Assembly: GCF_009882935.1 (NCBI RefSeq)
Contig: NZ_WTVA01000001.1
Coordinates: 820,238-884,237, forward strand
Length of the DNA: 64,000 bases
Direction of reading: 5' to 3'
Source of the DNA: Sneathiella chungangensis
Lineage (GTDB): Bacteria; Pseudomonadota; Alphaproteobacteria; Sneathiellales; Sneathiellaceae
The position numbers were made by a program, and so were the translations under genes. Positions 1 through 8,239 of the stretch are shown here, piece after piece. The number at the start of each line of letters is the position of its first letter. Within the stretch, counting starts at the first letter, position 1. The notes under the pieces are model-generated. The model was not told where the DNA came from and did no database searches. It saw only the letters and a list, made by a program, of their open reading frames with translations.

Positions 1-6
1 TAAAAA

Positions 7-447
7 ATGGCACAATCATTTACGAAAGAGGGAAATCCCTCGGCACCAGCGGAGCGCGAGGAACTGCTCCGGATGACGGCGGACATAACTGCGGCTTATG
101 TCAGCAACAACCAGATCGAAAATTCCGAACTGGTGGAGGTGATCAAGACGGTCTACAACTCGCTTGCCTCCCTCGATACGGAGGCGGAACCGGAACAGTC
201 GGAACTGAAACCGGCGGTACCGATCAAGCGGTCGGTCCAGAACGACTATCTGATCTGCCTGGAGGATGGCAAGCAGCTGAAAATGCTGAAACGCTACCTT
301 CGGTCAAATTATGACATGACGCCGGATGAATACCGGGCGAAATGGAATCTGCCGCCTGATTATCCGATGGTGGCGCCGTCCTATGCGAAGCGGCGGTCGC
401 AATTCGCCAAGGAATTCGGTCTCGGCCGCAAACGCAAAAGCGCGTAA
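7..447 (+). CDS. Ros/MucR family transcriptional regulator
   Basis: A 146-residue protein whose C-terminal half is the Ros/MucR DNA-binding domain: CLEDGKQLKMLKR, then MTPDEYRAKWNLP and DYPMVAPSYAKRR, ending in a basic tail. Family members are global, often H-NS-like regulators of envelope, motility and cell-cycle genes in alphaproteobacteria. Compared with the zinc-binding Ros pattern (Cys, Cys, His, His), only the first Cys is kept; the second Cys is Asp and both His are Tyr, so classical zinc coordination looks impossible. Zinc-independent members of the family are known. The length is normal for the family. The ATG at 7 lies close to the window edge, so its upstream promoter is not visible. 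Confidence 0.88.
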   Translation: MAQSFTKEGNPSAPAEREELLRMTADITAAYVSNNQIENSELVEVIKTVYNSLASLDTEAEPEQSELKPAVPIKRSVQNDYLICLEDGKQLKMLKRYLRSNYDMTPDEYRAKWNLPPDYPMVAPSYAKRRSQFAKEFGLGRKRKSA

Positions 448-502
448 GGCCGGTTTTCGAGCCGCGTCAGTTTACAAGTCCAGAGAGTCCGAAAAATCCG
501 GG

Positions 503-769
503 TCAGACGATGATTCCGGATTTCCCCGGCGTGCGCCCTGACGGCGCCGGCGCGGGGTCCGGCTCGGCCGGTGCGCGACCGGCCCGCTTGTTCATGACAT
601 AATGCAGTTTCTGCAGGGCGGTGCGTTTCAGTTCCTCCTGCCCGACGGAGCTCGGGCCGACGATGGAAACCTCCGTCATGCTCACCGGATCGATCACCGA
701 GACCTTGACCGAGGATCCATGCTGCTGGAACTCGACGATATATTCGCCCTTTGCGTTGTCGGATGGCAT
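503..769 (-). CDS. small conserved alphaproteobacterial protein, DUF6898-like
   Basis: An 88-residue protein beginning MPSDNAKGEYIVEFQQHG and carrying a compact strand-rich core (VKVSVIDPVSMTEVSIVGP) followed by a helix (QEELKRTALQKLHYVMNK) and a Pro/Ala-rich tail. I recognise this layout as the small DUF6898-type family of alphaproteobacteria, whose function is unknown. There is no signal peptide or membrane segment, so it is probably cytosolic. It is convergent with the MucR-like gene and divergent from the acyl-CoA dehydrogenase gene. The family call rests on memory of the motif; the coding call itself is fairly firm because the core is well formed and an ATG is available. Confidence 0.65.
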   Translation of the reverse strand: MPSDNAKGEYIVEFQQHGSSVKVSVIDPVSMTEVSIVGPSSVGQEELKRTALQKLHYVMNKRAGRAPAEPDPAPAPSGRTPGKSGIIV

Positions 770-927
770 GTCCTTCGCCCGAATATTTCAATACTTTGGC
801 CGGAACATACCATATATTGCTTTAAAGACCATGAAGCATATTGATGTTGCAGCGCAAAACCGGTAAACAGGCGGGCATATGCCACCTCCCGGCCAAAATA
901 ACAGAAGCAAAAATCGGAGATAAACAT

Positions 928-2121
<1,194 letters not shown>

Positions 2122-2181
2122 AGTCGCGCCACAATCAGCCCATAAACCAATAAGGCAGCCGCAAGCTGCGGGAGGAAAAAA

Positions 2182-2946
2182 ATGAAAATAGCGGGCAAGA
2201 ATGTTGTCATCACAGGCGGGGCAAGCGGCATCGGCAAGGCGCTCGCGGAACGCTTCCATGCGGAAGGGGCGAAGGGCATCACCGTCGCCGACCTGCAGGA
2301 AGGGCCGCTTCAGGACGTCGCGAAATCGGTGAATGGCCTCGCCGTTCCCACCAATGTCGCAAAAGAATCGGAGATCAAGAACCTCGTCGCCAGGGCGGAG
2401 GAGGCGTTCGGCCCCATCGATATCTTCGTCTCCAACGCCGGGCTCGCCCGCTACGGATGGGAGGAATCGCCCGATGACGTCTGGCAGCTTAACTGGGATG
2501 TCCATGTGATGGCCCATGTCTATGCCGCCCGCGCGGTCGTCGACAAGATGATCAAGAATGGCGGCGGCTATCTCGTCAACACCGCCTCGGCCGCCGGTCT
2601 CCTCTCCCAGGTAGACAGCGCCACCTACGCCACCACCAAGCATGCGGCGGTCGCCTTCGCCGAGACCCTCTCGATCCGCTATGGCGACAAGGGCGTGCGC
2701 GTCTCCGTCCTCTGCCCGCAGTCGGTGCGGACGGCGATGACGGCAAGCCGCCTCGATGGCGTCGCCTCGGTCGATGGGGTGCTGGAGCCCGAGCAGCTCG
2801 CCGATTGCGTAGTCGACACCATGGACAAGGAGGAATTCCTCATCCTCCCGCATCCGCAGGTCCGCGAATATATCCAGCGGAAAGCCACCGACTACGACCG
2901 TTGGCTGAAAGGCATGCGCAAACTCCGCGACGCCTATGTGAAATAG
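2182..2946 (+). CDS. SDR family NAD(P)-dependent oxidoreductase
   Basis: A 254-residue classical short-chain dehydrogenase. The cofactor motif TGGASGIG is at residues 11-18, the NAG motif at 85-87, and the catalytic Ser136, Tyr149 and Lys153 (YATTK) are all in place. The Asp after the second strand (VADLQ) suggests a preference for NAD(H). GGGAGGAAAAAA upstream of the ATG at 2182 is a strong ribosome binding site. It sits 60 bases after the glutaryl-CoA dehydrogenase gene and may be co-transcribed, which would fit oxidation of a hydroxyacyl or alcohol intermediate, but the substrate cannot be read from the sequence. Confidence 0.88.
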   Translation: MKIAGKNVVITGGASGIGKALAERFHAEGAKGITVADLQEGPLQDVAKSVNGLAVPTNVAKESEIKNLVARAEEAFGPIDIFVSNAGLARYGWEESPDDVWQLNWDVHVMAHVYAARAVVDKMIKNGGGYLVNTASAAGLLSQVDSATYATTKHAAVAFAETLSIRYGDKGVRVSVLCPQSVRTAMTASRLDGVASVDGVLEPEQLADCVVDTMDKEEFLILPHPQVREYIQRKATDYDRWLKGMRKLRDAYVK

Positions 2947-2994
2947 CTACGCACCTGCAGCTGATTGACAGCGCTTGAGAGCCTTGAGATTGAA

Positions 2995-3915
2995 CTAATT
3001 GGATAGGCGCCTTAACTCTTTTCTTTCGGGAATAGAGTCCGGCGTCTTTAAATTCCAGGCAATCCCGAGATTTTCGAAGAGCGTCAACATCCACCATCCT
3101 GGATCCGTTTGCCCCCGGCACAGGCCGATTTTCGCGGATCCAGGAAACGCATGATGATTGTTATGCCAGCATTCACCGAAGGTAATTAATCCTGCAAATT
3201 TGATATTGTATCCCTGCACCCCCGCATTAGTAACCTGCCAGTCCTGCCCCCCTGTCCTATGGGCAAAATAGCCGATCAGCCAATGCCCGGTCACGCAAAC
3301 GGCAACTCTCGCGCAGACGCCAAATAAAACCCACCCCCATCCCCCGATGGCGTAAAACAGCACAGCCCAGGGAAGCTGCTGAAGCATCGATGTCTCTTCG
3401 AGAAATTGATAGAATTTGTCATTGCGGACCCGCGCCTCAAGGTCCAGCAATGGCGCCCTCTTGAGTTTGACGTCGCAATGCAACTGCCACCAGGCATCCC
3501 TGAAGAAGGATTGCCGATGCGCAAAGTAATCATGGCACTGCGATTTTCTCTGCGCCCAATCGCGAATATCATGGGTATAAATCATGGTCATCGGTCCGCC
3601 GAGGCCAACCAAAGTCCCCAGATAAACCAACAGATATTCAAGGACCGGCGGGCATTCAAAACTGTTATGGATCAGCCGCCGATGCATGCCTAGGGAATGC
3701 CCGAAACATAATACACCCGCCGTCGTCACAAAGAAAAGCAGGACCGCACCAATTGACGCGAAAAAGCAGAAACCTAGGATGGCCCCGATCCACATGCCGG
3801 AAATCCATAACGATTTCTTCCATGACCATCTTACCTGCCCCTGAACCGCGCAGGCGACATCTTGTGAGTTGAAACGGGGTTTGTCCAATCCATTGCCATC
3901 CCTGCCCTTTGCCAT
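2995..3915 (-). CDS. membrane acyl-CoA / fatty acid desaturase
   Basis: A 306-residue integral membrane di-iron desaturase-type protein. Two hydrophobic segments (about 34-70 and 92-114) flank the first histidine box HSLGMH (73-78), and the last box HNNHH is at 251-255, followed by AFPGSAKIGL, a signature of delta-9-type acyl-CoA desaturases. The usual second HxxHH box is absent and is replaced by THDIRDWAQRKSQCHDYFAH (114-133). I believe this replacement is shared by a proteobacterial subfamily. The expected role is introduction of a double bond into membrane acyl chains. It is divergently transcribed from the ArsR-type regulator at 4028, with palindromes between the two genes. Confidence 0.85.
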   Translation of the reverse strand: MAKGRDGNGLDKPRFNSQDVACAVQGQVRWSWKKSLWISGMWIGAILGFCFFASIGAVLLFFVTTAGVLCFGHSLGMHRRLIHNSFECPPVLEYLLVYLGTLVGLGGPMTMIYTHDIRDWAQRKSQCHDYFAHRQSFFRDAWWQLHCDVKLKRAPLLDLEARVRNDKFYQFLEETSMLQQLPWAVLFYAIGGWGWVLFGVCARVAVCVTGHWLIGYFAHRTGGQDWQVTNAGVQGYNIKFAGLITFGECWHNNHHAFPGSAKIGLCRGQTDPGWWMLTLFENLGIAWNLKTPDSIPERKELRRLSN

Positions 3916-3957
3916 CTTCCGTCCCTTTCCGCTTGTGTCTCTCCCGACACGCGCCTA

Positions 3958-4012
3958 TATTTAGCTAAACGTCTAAATAATATCTTTTAGGTAATTAGTC
4001 AATTAGCTAATT
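3958..4012. promoter_or_regulatory. candidate ArsR-type operator region with twin TTAGCTAA palindromes
   Basis: The 112-base divergent spacer between the desaturase and the ArsR-family gene is very AT-rich. It contains the perfect palindromes TTTAGCTAAA (3960-3969) and AATTAGCTAATT (4001-4012), which share the core TTAGCTAA exactly 42 bases apart, about four helical turns. An additional inverted pair TATTTAG (3958-3964) and CTAAATA (3973-3979) overlaps the first. ArsR dimers bind such palindromes over promoters, so this is a plausible operator for both divergent genes. Binding itself is inferred. Confidence 0.55.
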
Positions 4013-4027
4013 ATAGGCAGGCTGGTA

Positions 4028-4339
4028 ATGGAAAAAATTTTTCAGGCTCTTTCTTCAACAGTGCGGCGGAAAATTCTGGCATATCTGTCAGGGGGCAGCA
4101 TGACCGCAGGCGAGATTGCGGAGCGATTTGAGATTAGCAAACCGTCACTCTCGAAACATTTAAACATCCTTGAGAATGCCGAACTGGTTCGACGGGAAAA
4201 GAAAGGCCAGTTCATTCATTATTCGCTTGTCCAGGAAAATCTCGCCAACACCCTGAACGGCTTCATTCAGGAGGTCTGCCCGGTCTCAAGGCCTCTGAAA
4301 AAGGAAAGTGCCGAGAAAGCGAGCCAGCGCAAGGCCTAG
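4028..4339 (+). CDS. ArsR/SdpR-type HTH transcriptional regulator
   Basis: A 103-residue winged-helix protein. It starts MEKIFQALSSTVRRKILAYL, and the recognition region is TAGEIAERFEISKPSLSKHLNILENAELV, followed by the wing RREKKGQFIHYSL. No Cys pair is present near the metal-binding alpha-3 position, and the only Cys is in the C-terminal tail (EVCPVS), so it more closely resembles the non-metal SdpR-like autorepressors. It is divergent from the desaturase gene and separated from it by palindromes with a TTAGCTAA core. Autoregulation together with control of the desaturase is the likely job. Confidence 0.85.
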   Translation: MEKIFQALSSTVRRKILAYLSGGSMTAGEIAERFEISKPSLSKHLNILENAELVRREKKGQFIHYSLVQENLANTLNGFIQEVCPVSRPLKKESAEKASQRKA

Positions 4340-4348
4340 TCGCCGCGT

Positions 4349-5179
4349 TTACGGGCGGGCGGGTAGTTCCCTTTGGAAGAATTTGCGGACGATCGTCATG
4401 TCGCCGTGACTTCCAAGGTCGTTATGCCCCGCGCCGTCGATCTTGATGAAGGCGGTACCCTTCGGCGCGAGGGTCGCGAGTTTCTCCCCCTCCGCGAACG
4501 GGATCACCTTATCCTCTGTGCCGTGTAGGATCAGGATCGGCGCCGATATCCCGCCGATGATCTCGTCATTGCGGAAGGGATATCTCACCATGAAATCAAA
4601 GCCCGGCACCCAGCCGACCCGGTAGCGCGCGATGGCGAGGAGCGAGGTGAAGGGGCTTTCGAGCGCCACGGCGAACACCTCCCGCGCCGCCGCGACGGGG
4701 AGCGCCGCCCCGGTGCCGAGCGAATGGGCGAGGATGCCGATCGGCCCCGCCGCCTGCCCTTTCAGGAAGTCATAGGACGCGAGCCCGTCGGTGATCACCC
4801 CCGCCTCCGTCGGCGTGCCCGTGCTGCCGCCATAGCCGCGAAACTCGACGAGCAGCACGCCGAAGCCGGCATCGGCGAGGATCTTGCCGCGGCCGATCTG
4901 GTTAATCGCCGTCTCGGCATTGCCGTGAAAGACGAGGATGCTCGCCTTCCTCTCGCCGGGCGGATGGTAGAAGGCGTTGAGCCGCTCCCCGTCGGGCGTG
5001 GCGATCGTCACCGCCTCGAACCCGCCATCGGGCCGCAGCCCCCCGTCCCGCGTCGGCACGGGAAAGACAATCGCCCCTTGCGCAAAATAAATCCCCGTAA
5101 AGGGGATGACGACAAAGAGCAGGATCAAGGCAACAAGCCAGAGGAATATTTTACGCGGGAGAATCATGGGGATACTCAT
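4349..5179 (-). CDS. membrane-anchored alpha/beta hydrolase
   Basis: A 276-residue serine hydrolase with an N-terminal hydrophobic anchor (residues 11-34) after a short basic LPRK segment. The triad is visible: nucleophile Ser153 in AHSLGTG, Asp223 in HGTEDKVIP, and His252 in GAGHNDLG. The oxyanion region is HGNAE. The layout resembles ABHD13/ABHD17-like enzymes (S33-type fold), which hydrolyse acyl esters or thioesters; the substrate is unknown. The start is uncertain: an in-frame ATG also exists at 5233, but the one at 5179 places the membrane anchor normally. The 5' end of this gene is duplicated as a truncated fragment at 6301-6391. Confidence 0.83.
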   Translation of the reverse strand: MSIPMILPRKIFLWLVALILLFVVIPFTGIYFAQGAIVFPVPTRDGGLRPDGGFEAVTIATPDGERLNAFYHPPGERKASILVFHGNAETAINQIGRGKILADAGFGVLLVEFRGYGGSTGTPTEAGVITDGLASYDFLKGQAAGPIGILAHSLGTGAALPVAAAREVFAVALESPFTSLLAIARYRVGWVPGFDFMVRYPFRNDEIIGGISAPILILHGTEDKVIPFAEGEKLATLAPKGTAFIKIDGAGHNDLGSHGDMTIVRKFFQRELPARP

Positions 5180-5260
5180 ACAGGAGATTGGGGTGAGAGG
5201 GTAGAGTTTACAGTTCTTTTGTACTTCATGCATTCAGTAAAGAGGGATTAGTTGAGCGGG

Positions 5261-5298
5261 TTGACATCTTATTAAATATCTATATATCTAGTTATATG
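5261..5298 (+). promoter_or_regulatory. candidate promoter for a leaderless arsR-type transcript
   Basis: A perfect TTGACA (5261-5266) is followed after 16 bases by TATATC (5283-5288) in a highly AT-rich, partly self-complementary block. Initiation about seven bases downstream would fall at 5295-5296, directly on the ATG of the following regulator. No Shine-Dalgarno sequence precedes that ATG, which fits a leaderless or nearly leaderless message. An ArsR dimer bound on the AT-rich block would occlude this promoter. Confidence 0.5.
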
Positions 5299-5625
5299 GA
5301 TAAATTAGATACTATAAACACACTGGATGCGTTGGCTCAAGAAAGTCGGTTGGATATTTTTCGCCTTTTAGTCGAAAAAGGGCCGGAAGGGCTAATGATG
5401 GGAGCAATTGGAGAAAGATTAGGACTTCCCCATGCCACGCTATCATTTCATTTGGATAAATTACGTCAGTCAGGATTGATTAAATATGAGAAACAAGGTC
5501 GGGCCGCTATTTATCGAGCCAATTACGATGCGTTGGTTGGCGCAATTCGATATCTAAGTGAAAATTGCTGCAAAGAAAGCCATATGAGTTGTCGCATTGA
5601 AATCAAAGATAAAAATTGTTGTTAG
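5296..5625 (+). CDS. ArsR family metalloregulator with C-terminal Cys cluster
   Basis: A 109-residue winged-helix repressor: MDKLDTINTLDALAQESRL leads into the fold, with LGLPHATLSFHLDKLRQSGLI as recognition helix and YEKQGRAAIYRANY as wing. The C-terminus holds five cysteines: Cys91, Cys92 and Cys99 (ENCCKESHMSC) and Cys108-109 at the very end. This resembles ArsR proteins of the Acidithiobacillus type, which bind As(III) through a C-terminal Cys-Cys...Cys triad, so arsenite or a similar soft metalloid is the likely inducer. Base composition is much more AT-rich than the flanking genes. The DUF6428-like gene starts 15 bases downstream and should be co-transcribed. Confidence 0.85.
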   Translation: MDKLDTINTLDALAQESRLDIFRLLVEKGPEGLMMGAIGERLGLPHATLSFHLDKLRQSGLIKYEKQGRAAIYRANYDALVGAIRYLSENCCKESHMSCRIEIKDKNCC

Positions 5626-5640
5626 TGAAGGAAATCAACT

Positions 5641-6171
5641 ATGAACTTGTCAGAAGTTAAAGATACTTTACCCAAACTCCCTTCAATAAATTTCCGGTTA
5701 CCCAACGGAGATTACGTCGCCCCGCATTTTCACGTTACAGAGGTTGGGCTTGTGACCAAGCATTTCATTGATTGCGGGGGAATGGAGCGGAAGGAAACCC
5801 TGGCTAACTTTCAGCTTCTGGAAGCCGCTGATTACGATCACCGACTGGCACCACAAAAATTCTTAAACATTCTGGATCTTTCCAAAAAGGTATTAGGCGA
5901 AGAAGACTACGAGGTGGAAGTCGAATATCAGGGATCCACAATCGGCAAATTTGGCCTGGATTTTGACGGCAAGGATTTTATCCTGGCCAGTAAATCTACA
6001 AAATGCCTTGCTGAAGATACCTGCGGCATTGCGGATAAAACGCCGAAAAATGACAATTGTTGTGGCGGGCCTCCGGTAAATGATGAAAGTGCTTGTTGTG
6101 TTAAGGATGAAGACGCAAAACTTGCCGGGCATTCGGGCTGTGGGTGCGCAGCTTCATCCGCGTGTTCCTAG
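5641..6171 (+). CDS. DUF6428-like protein with Cys-rich tail, linked to arsR
   Basis: A 176-residue protein. The N-terminal 115 residues contain RLPNGDYVAPHFHVTEVG, KHFIDCGGMERKE and DYDHRLAPQKFLNIL, which I recognise as the DUF6428 family often seen beside arsR genes. The C-terminal ~57 residues carry nine cysteines, including NCC, ACC and SGCGC, ending AASSACS, and look like a metal(loid)-binding extension. GAAGGA upstream of the ATG is a reasonable ribosome binding site. It forms a two-gene unit with the Cys-rich ArsR at 5296, with no arsenite pump or reductase alongside. A role in metalloid sensing or sequestration is inferred from context only. Confidence 0.75.
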   Translation: MNLSEVKDTLPKLPSINFRLPNGDYVAPHFHVTEVGLVTKHFIDCGGMERKETLANFQLLEAADYDHRLAPQKFLNILDLSKKVLGEEDYEVEVEYQGSTIGKFGLDFDGKDFILASKSTKCLAEDTCGIADKTPKNDNCCGGPPVNDESACCVKDEDAKLAGHSGCGCAASSACS

Positions 6172-6566
6172 GGTCAGGTCTCATTTATGGCATTGATTTG
6201 TCTGAATTTTATTCCGGCCATCCCGAAGCTTGTCCTGCGATAAGTTGTTATAAATAACCAAAATAACATTAGAAAAGTTCGTAAAAGACGTCATAGATAC
6301 CTCCCCGTAAAGGGGATCACGCCAAAGAGCAGGACCAGGGCGCACAGCCAGAGGATGATTTTACGCGGGAGAGTGATGGGGGTGTTTTATACATTAGGAT
6401 GGGATGCGTGGAAAGCGTTGAAGTTAATCAAGCGAACTTACTGACGCTTTTTCCACACCCCTACAAGCTGTGCTGTTTCACCTCATTTTACGCCTGCACT
6501 AGTATTCAAAGCCATTTTCGAATAAGATATTACTAATGTGAAAGCAAGGTGTCTAAAGGCAACGAA
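6172..6566. other. AT-rich intergenic stretch with a truncated duplicate
   Basis: About 390 bases separate the DUF6428-like gene from the Abi_alpha-like gene. They contain the 91-base remnant of a hydrolase gene described separately (6301-6391), flanked by AT-rich sequence. No other open frame, RNA gene or clear terminator was seen here. Confidence 0.6.
6301..6391 (-). pseudogene. truncated second copy of the alpha/beta hydrolase 5' end
   Basis: This stretch aligns without gaps to the 5' end of the hydrolase gene (about 5091-5181); I count roughly ten differences over the first 70 bases. On the minus strand it would read ITLPRKIILWLCALVLLF then GVIPFTG, against ILPRKIFLWLVALILLF then VVIPFTG in the intact gene, so the frame is preserved. 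The start codon is lost (the equivalent codon is ATC or ACC, with an upstream in-frame TAA), and the homology stops abruptly at about 6301. It is a dead remnant of a close homologue, not a working gene. Confidence 0.8.
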
Positions 6567-7406
6567 ATGGAAGACGAAGAAAGCAAGTCCTCACAAGTAA
6601 AAGATGTAGCTGAGGCGGTTGCAGCAGTTGCGAAAGCAGTTCCAATTTATGAAGACGCAATCCAACCTGGAGCGAAACAAATTGGAAAGAGCTTGGAACT
6701 CGTAGGTAAAACGGTGAATGTGGCACTTGCCCCTCTTAGAGCGATAGTCTGGGGATATGAACAATTCGAAGTGTTCCTTAATAAGGATGTAGCTGAAAAA
6801 CTCAAAAATACACCGGAAGAAAGCATTATTACGCCTAAAATTAATGTTGCGGGTCCACTTTTAGAGGCGCTCCGATATTCTGCAGAAGAACAAGGTTTGC
6901 GAGAAATGTTTGCGAACTTACTTGCCAACGCCATGGACAAAAATACTTCTTCCACAGCACATCCATCCTTTGTAGAAATACTCAAACAGTTAACACCGGA
7001 CGAAGCTAAATTAATGAAATATTTCGCAAAAAAAGGAATAATTCCAAAATTAAATTTTTACTCTAGATCTGGAACCACAAAAGAAAACTTCCTAAGCCAC
7101 AGAAATTTTACGTTGGCAGGATATGAAGCGGATTGTTCTTTTCCCCATTTGATTAACACCTACTTAGACAATTTGAGCCGTTTAGGATTACTGGAAATTT
7201 TTGACGACATACGCGTTCGCATCTACGACGATTACATACCCCTATTAGAAAGCAAACAGTGGACCGACTGGGAAAAACAAGCGGAAAACGCTAAACGCAT
7301 TGTTGAGCCAAGAAGAGGTTCAATCAGAACATCCGAATTTGGCGAACTATTTTGCAAAGCTTGCGTAATTGACAAAGCCTCCCAATCCCCATCTACCGTC
7401 CCCTAA
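6567..7406 (+). CDS. Abi_alpha (DUF4393) domain protein, putative phage defence
   Basis: A 279-residue protein (285 if the in-frame GTG at 6549 is used). The ATG at 6567 is preferred because AAAGG lies seven bases upstream. The N-terminus is Lys/Glu/Ala-rich and helical. The core, ALAPLRAIVWGYEQFEVF through VAGPLLEALRYSAEEQGLRE and MFANLLANAMDK, matches my memory of the Abi_alpha/DUF4393 family linked to abortive infection. The C-terminal half (LNTYLDNLSRLGLLEIFDD) looks like a winged-helix-type region. Base composition is far more AT-rich than the catabolic genes beside it, and its 3' end overlaps the convergent crotonase gene by 14 bases, which indicates recent acquisition. No partner gene is adjacent. 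Confidence 0.72.
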   Translation: MEDEESKSSQVKDVAEAVAAVAKAVPIYEDAIQPGAKQIGKSLELVGKTVNVALAPLRAIVWGYEQFEVFLNKDVAEKLKNTPEESIITPKINVAGPLLEALRYSAEEQGLREMFANLLANAMDKNTSSTAHPSFVEILKQLTPDEAKLMKYFAKKGIIPKLNFYSRSGTTKENFLSHRNFTLAGYEADCSFPHLINTYLDNLSRLGLLEIFDDIRVRIYDDYIPLLESKQWTDWEKQAENAKRIVEPRRGSIRTSEFGELFCKACVIDKASQSPSTVP

Positions 7407-8187
7407 ACACCGGGTCGCGTTTTTCCAGAAACGCTTTGATGCCCTCGGCGTGGTCTTCGGAGGTGATGGCGACGGAGTATTGGTCCATATCCATATAGCT
7501 TACGGCGTGGTTGAGGGCGTTCGCGGCAACGCTGGCGCCCTGCTTGATCATGCGGACGGGGAGCGGCGGCATGGCGGCGATTTTCTGCGCAAATTCCAGC
7601 GCGAGCGCGTAGGCGCCGCCCTCCTCCGCCACTTCCTCGATGAGGCCCCATTGCTGCGCGGTGTTGGCGCTGATTTTGTCGGCGACGATGCAGAGCTGCT
7701 TGGTGCGCGCGGGGCCCATCAGGTTGACCATGCGCGGCACGGACTGCCAGCTCATATTCATGCCGTTGCGGATTTCCGGCACCCAGAAGATCGCGCCTTT
7801 TGAGGCGACGCGCATGTCGCAGGCGACCGAGAGGGCGACGCCGCCTCCGATGCAATAGCCATCCACCGCGACGATGGTCATGGGCTCCAGATCCTCCCAG
7901 GCCTTGCTCATCTTCGGGCCGACTTTGAGCATCTCGCGCCGGTCCATCACCCCCGCCGCGACCCGCGCCTTGACCGCCGGGTCCTTCAGGTCATAGCCGA
8001 CGGTGAAATTCTTGCCATTCCCGGTGAGAATGATGGCGCTCGTCTCCGTATCCCCCTCGAACGAGCGGGCAACCTCCGTCAGCTCCCCCATCAGCTCGAT
8101 CGACATCGCGTTGACCTCGGTCCCGCGATCGAAGCGGACGGTGGCGATGCGCCCCTCCCGCGTGACGGTTACATACTTGTAGCTCAT
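7393..8187 (-). CDS. enoyl-CoA hydratase/isomerase (crotonase) family protein
   Basis: A 264-residue crotonase-fold protein. The first oxyanion-hole region is NGKNFTVGYDLKD and the second is DGYCIGGGVALSVACD, followed by FWVPEIRNGM, which supplies one catalytic Glu. The position of the second Glu of true enoyl-CoA hydratases appears not to be acidic, so isomerase, hydrolase or another crotonase activity is possible. It acts on acyl-CoA thioesters in the cytosol. It is divergent from the DUF1330 gene at 8240 and is the nearest neighbour of the valine-pathway genes. Its last 14 bases overlap the Abi_alpha-like gene. Confidence 0.85.
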   Translation of the reverse strand: MSYKYVTVTREGRIATVRFDRGTEVNAMSIELMGELTEVARSFEGDTETSAIILTGNGKNFTVGYDLKDPAVKARVAAGVMDRREMLKVGPKMSKAWEDLEPMTIVAVDGYCIGGGVALSVACDMRVASKGAIFWVPEIRNGMNMSWQSVPRMVNLMGPARTKQLCIVADKISANTAQQWGLIEEVAEEGGAYALALEFAQKIAAMPPLPVRMIKQGASVAANALNHAVSYMDMDQYSVAITSEDHAEGIKAFLEKRDPVFRGR

Positions 8188-8239
8188 GGATTTCCCCCTT
8201 ATTGTTTTTGTTCATTGGATCGCAGAAAAGGACGCCTAA

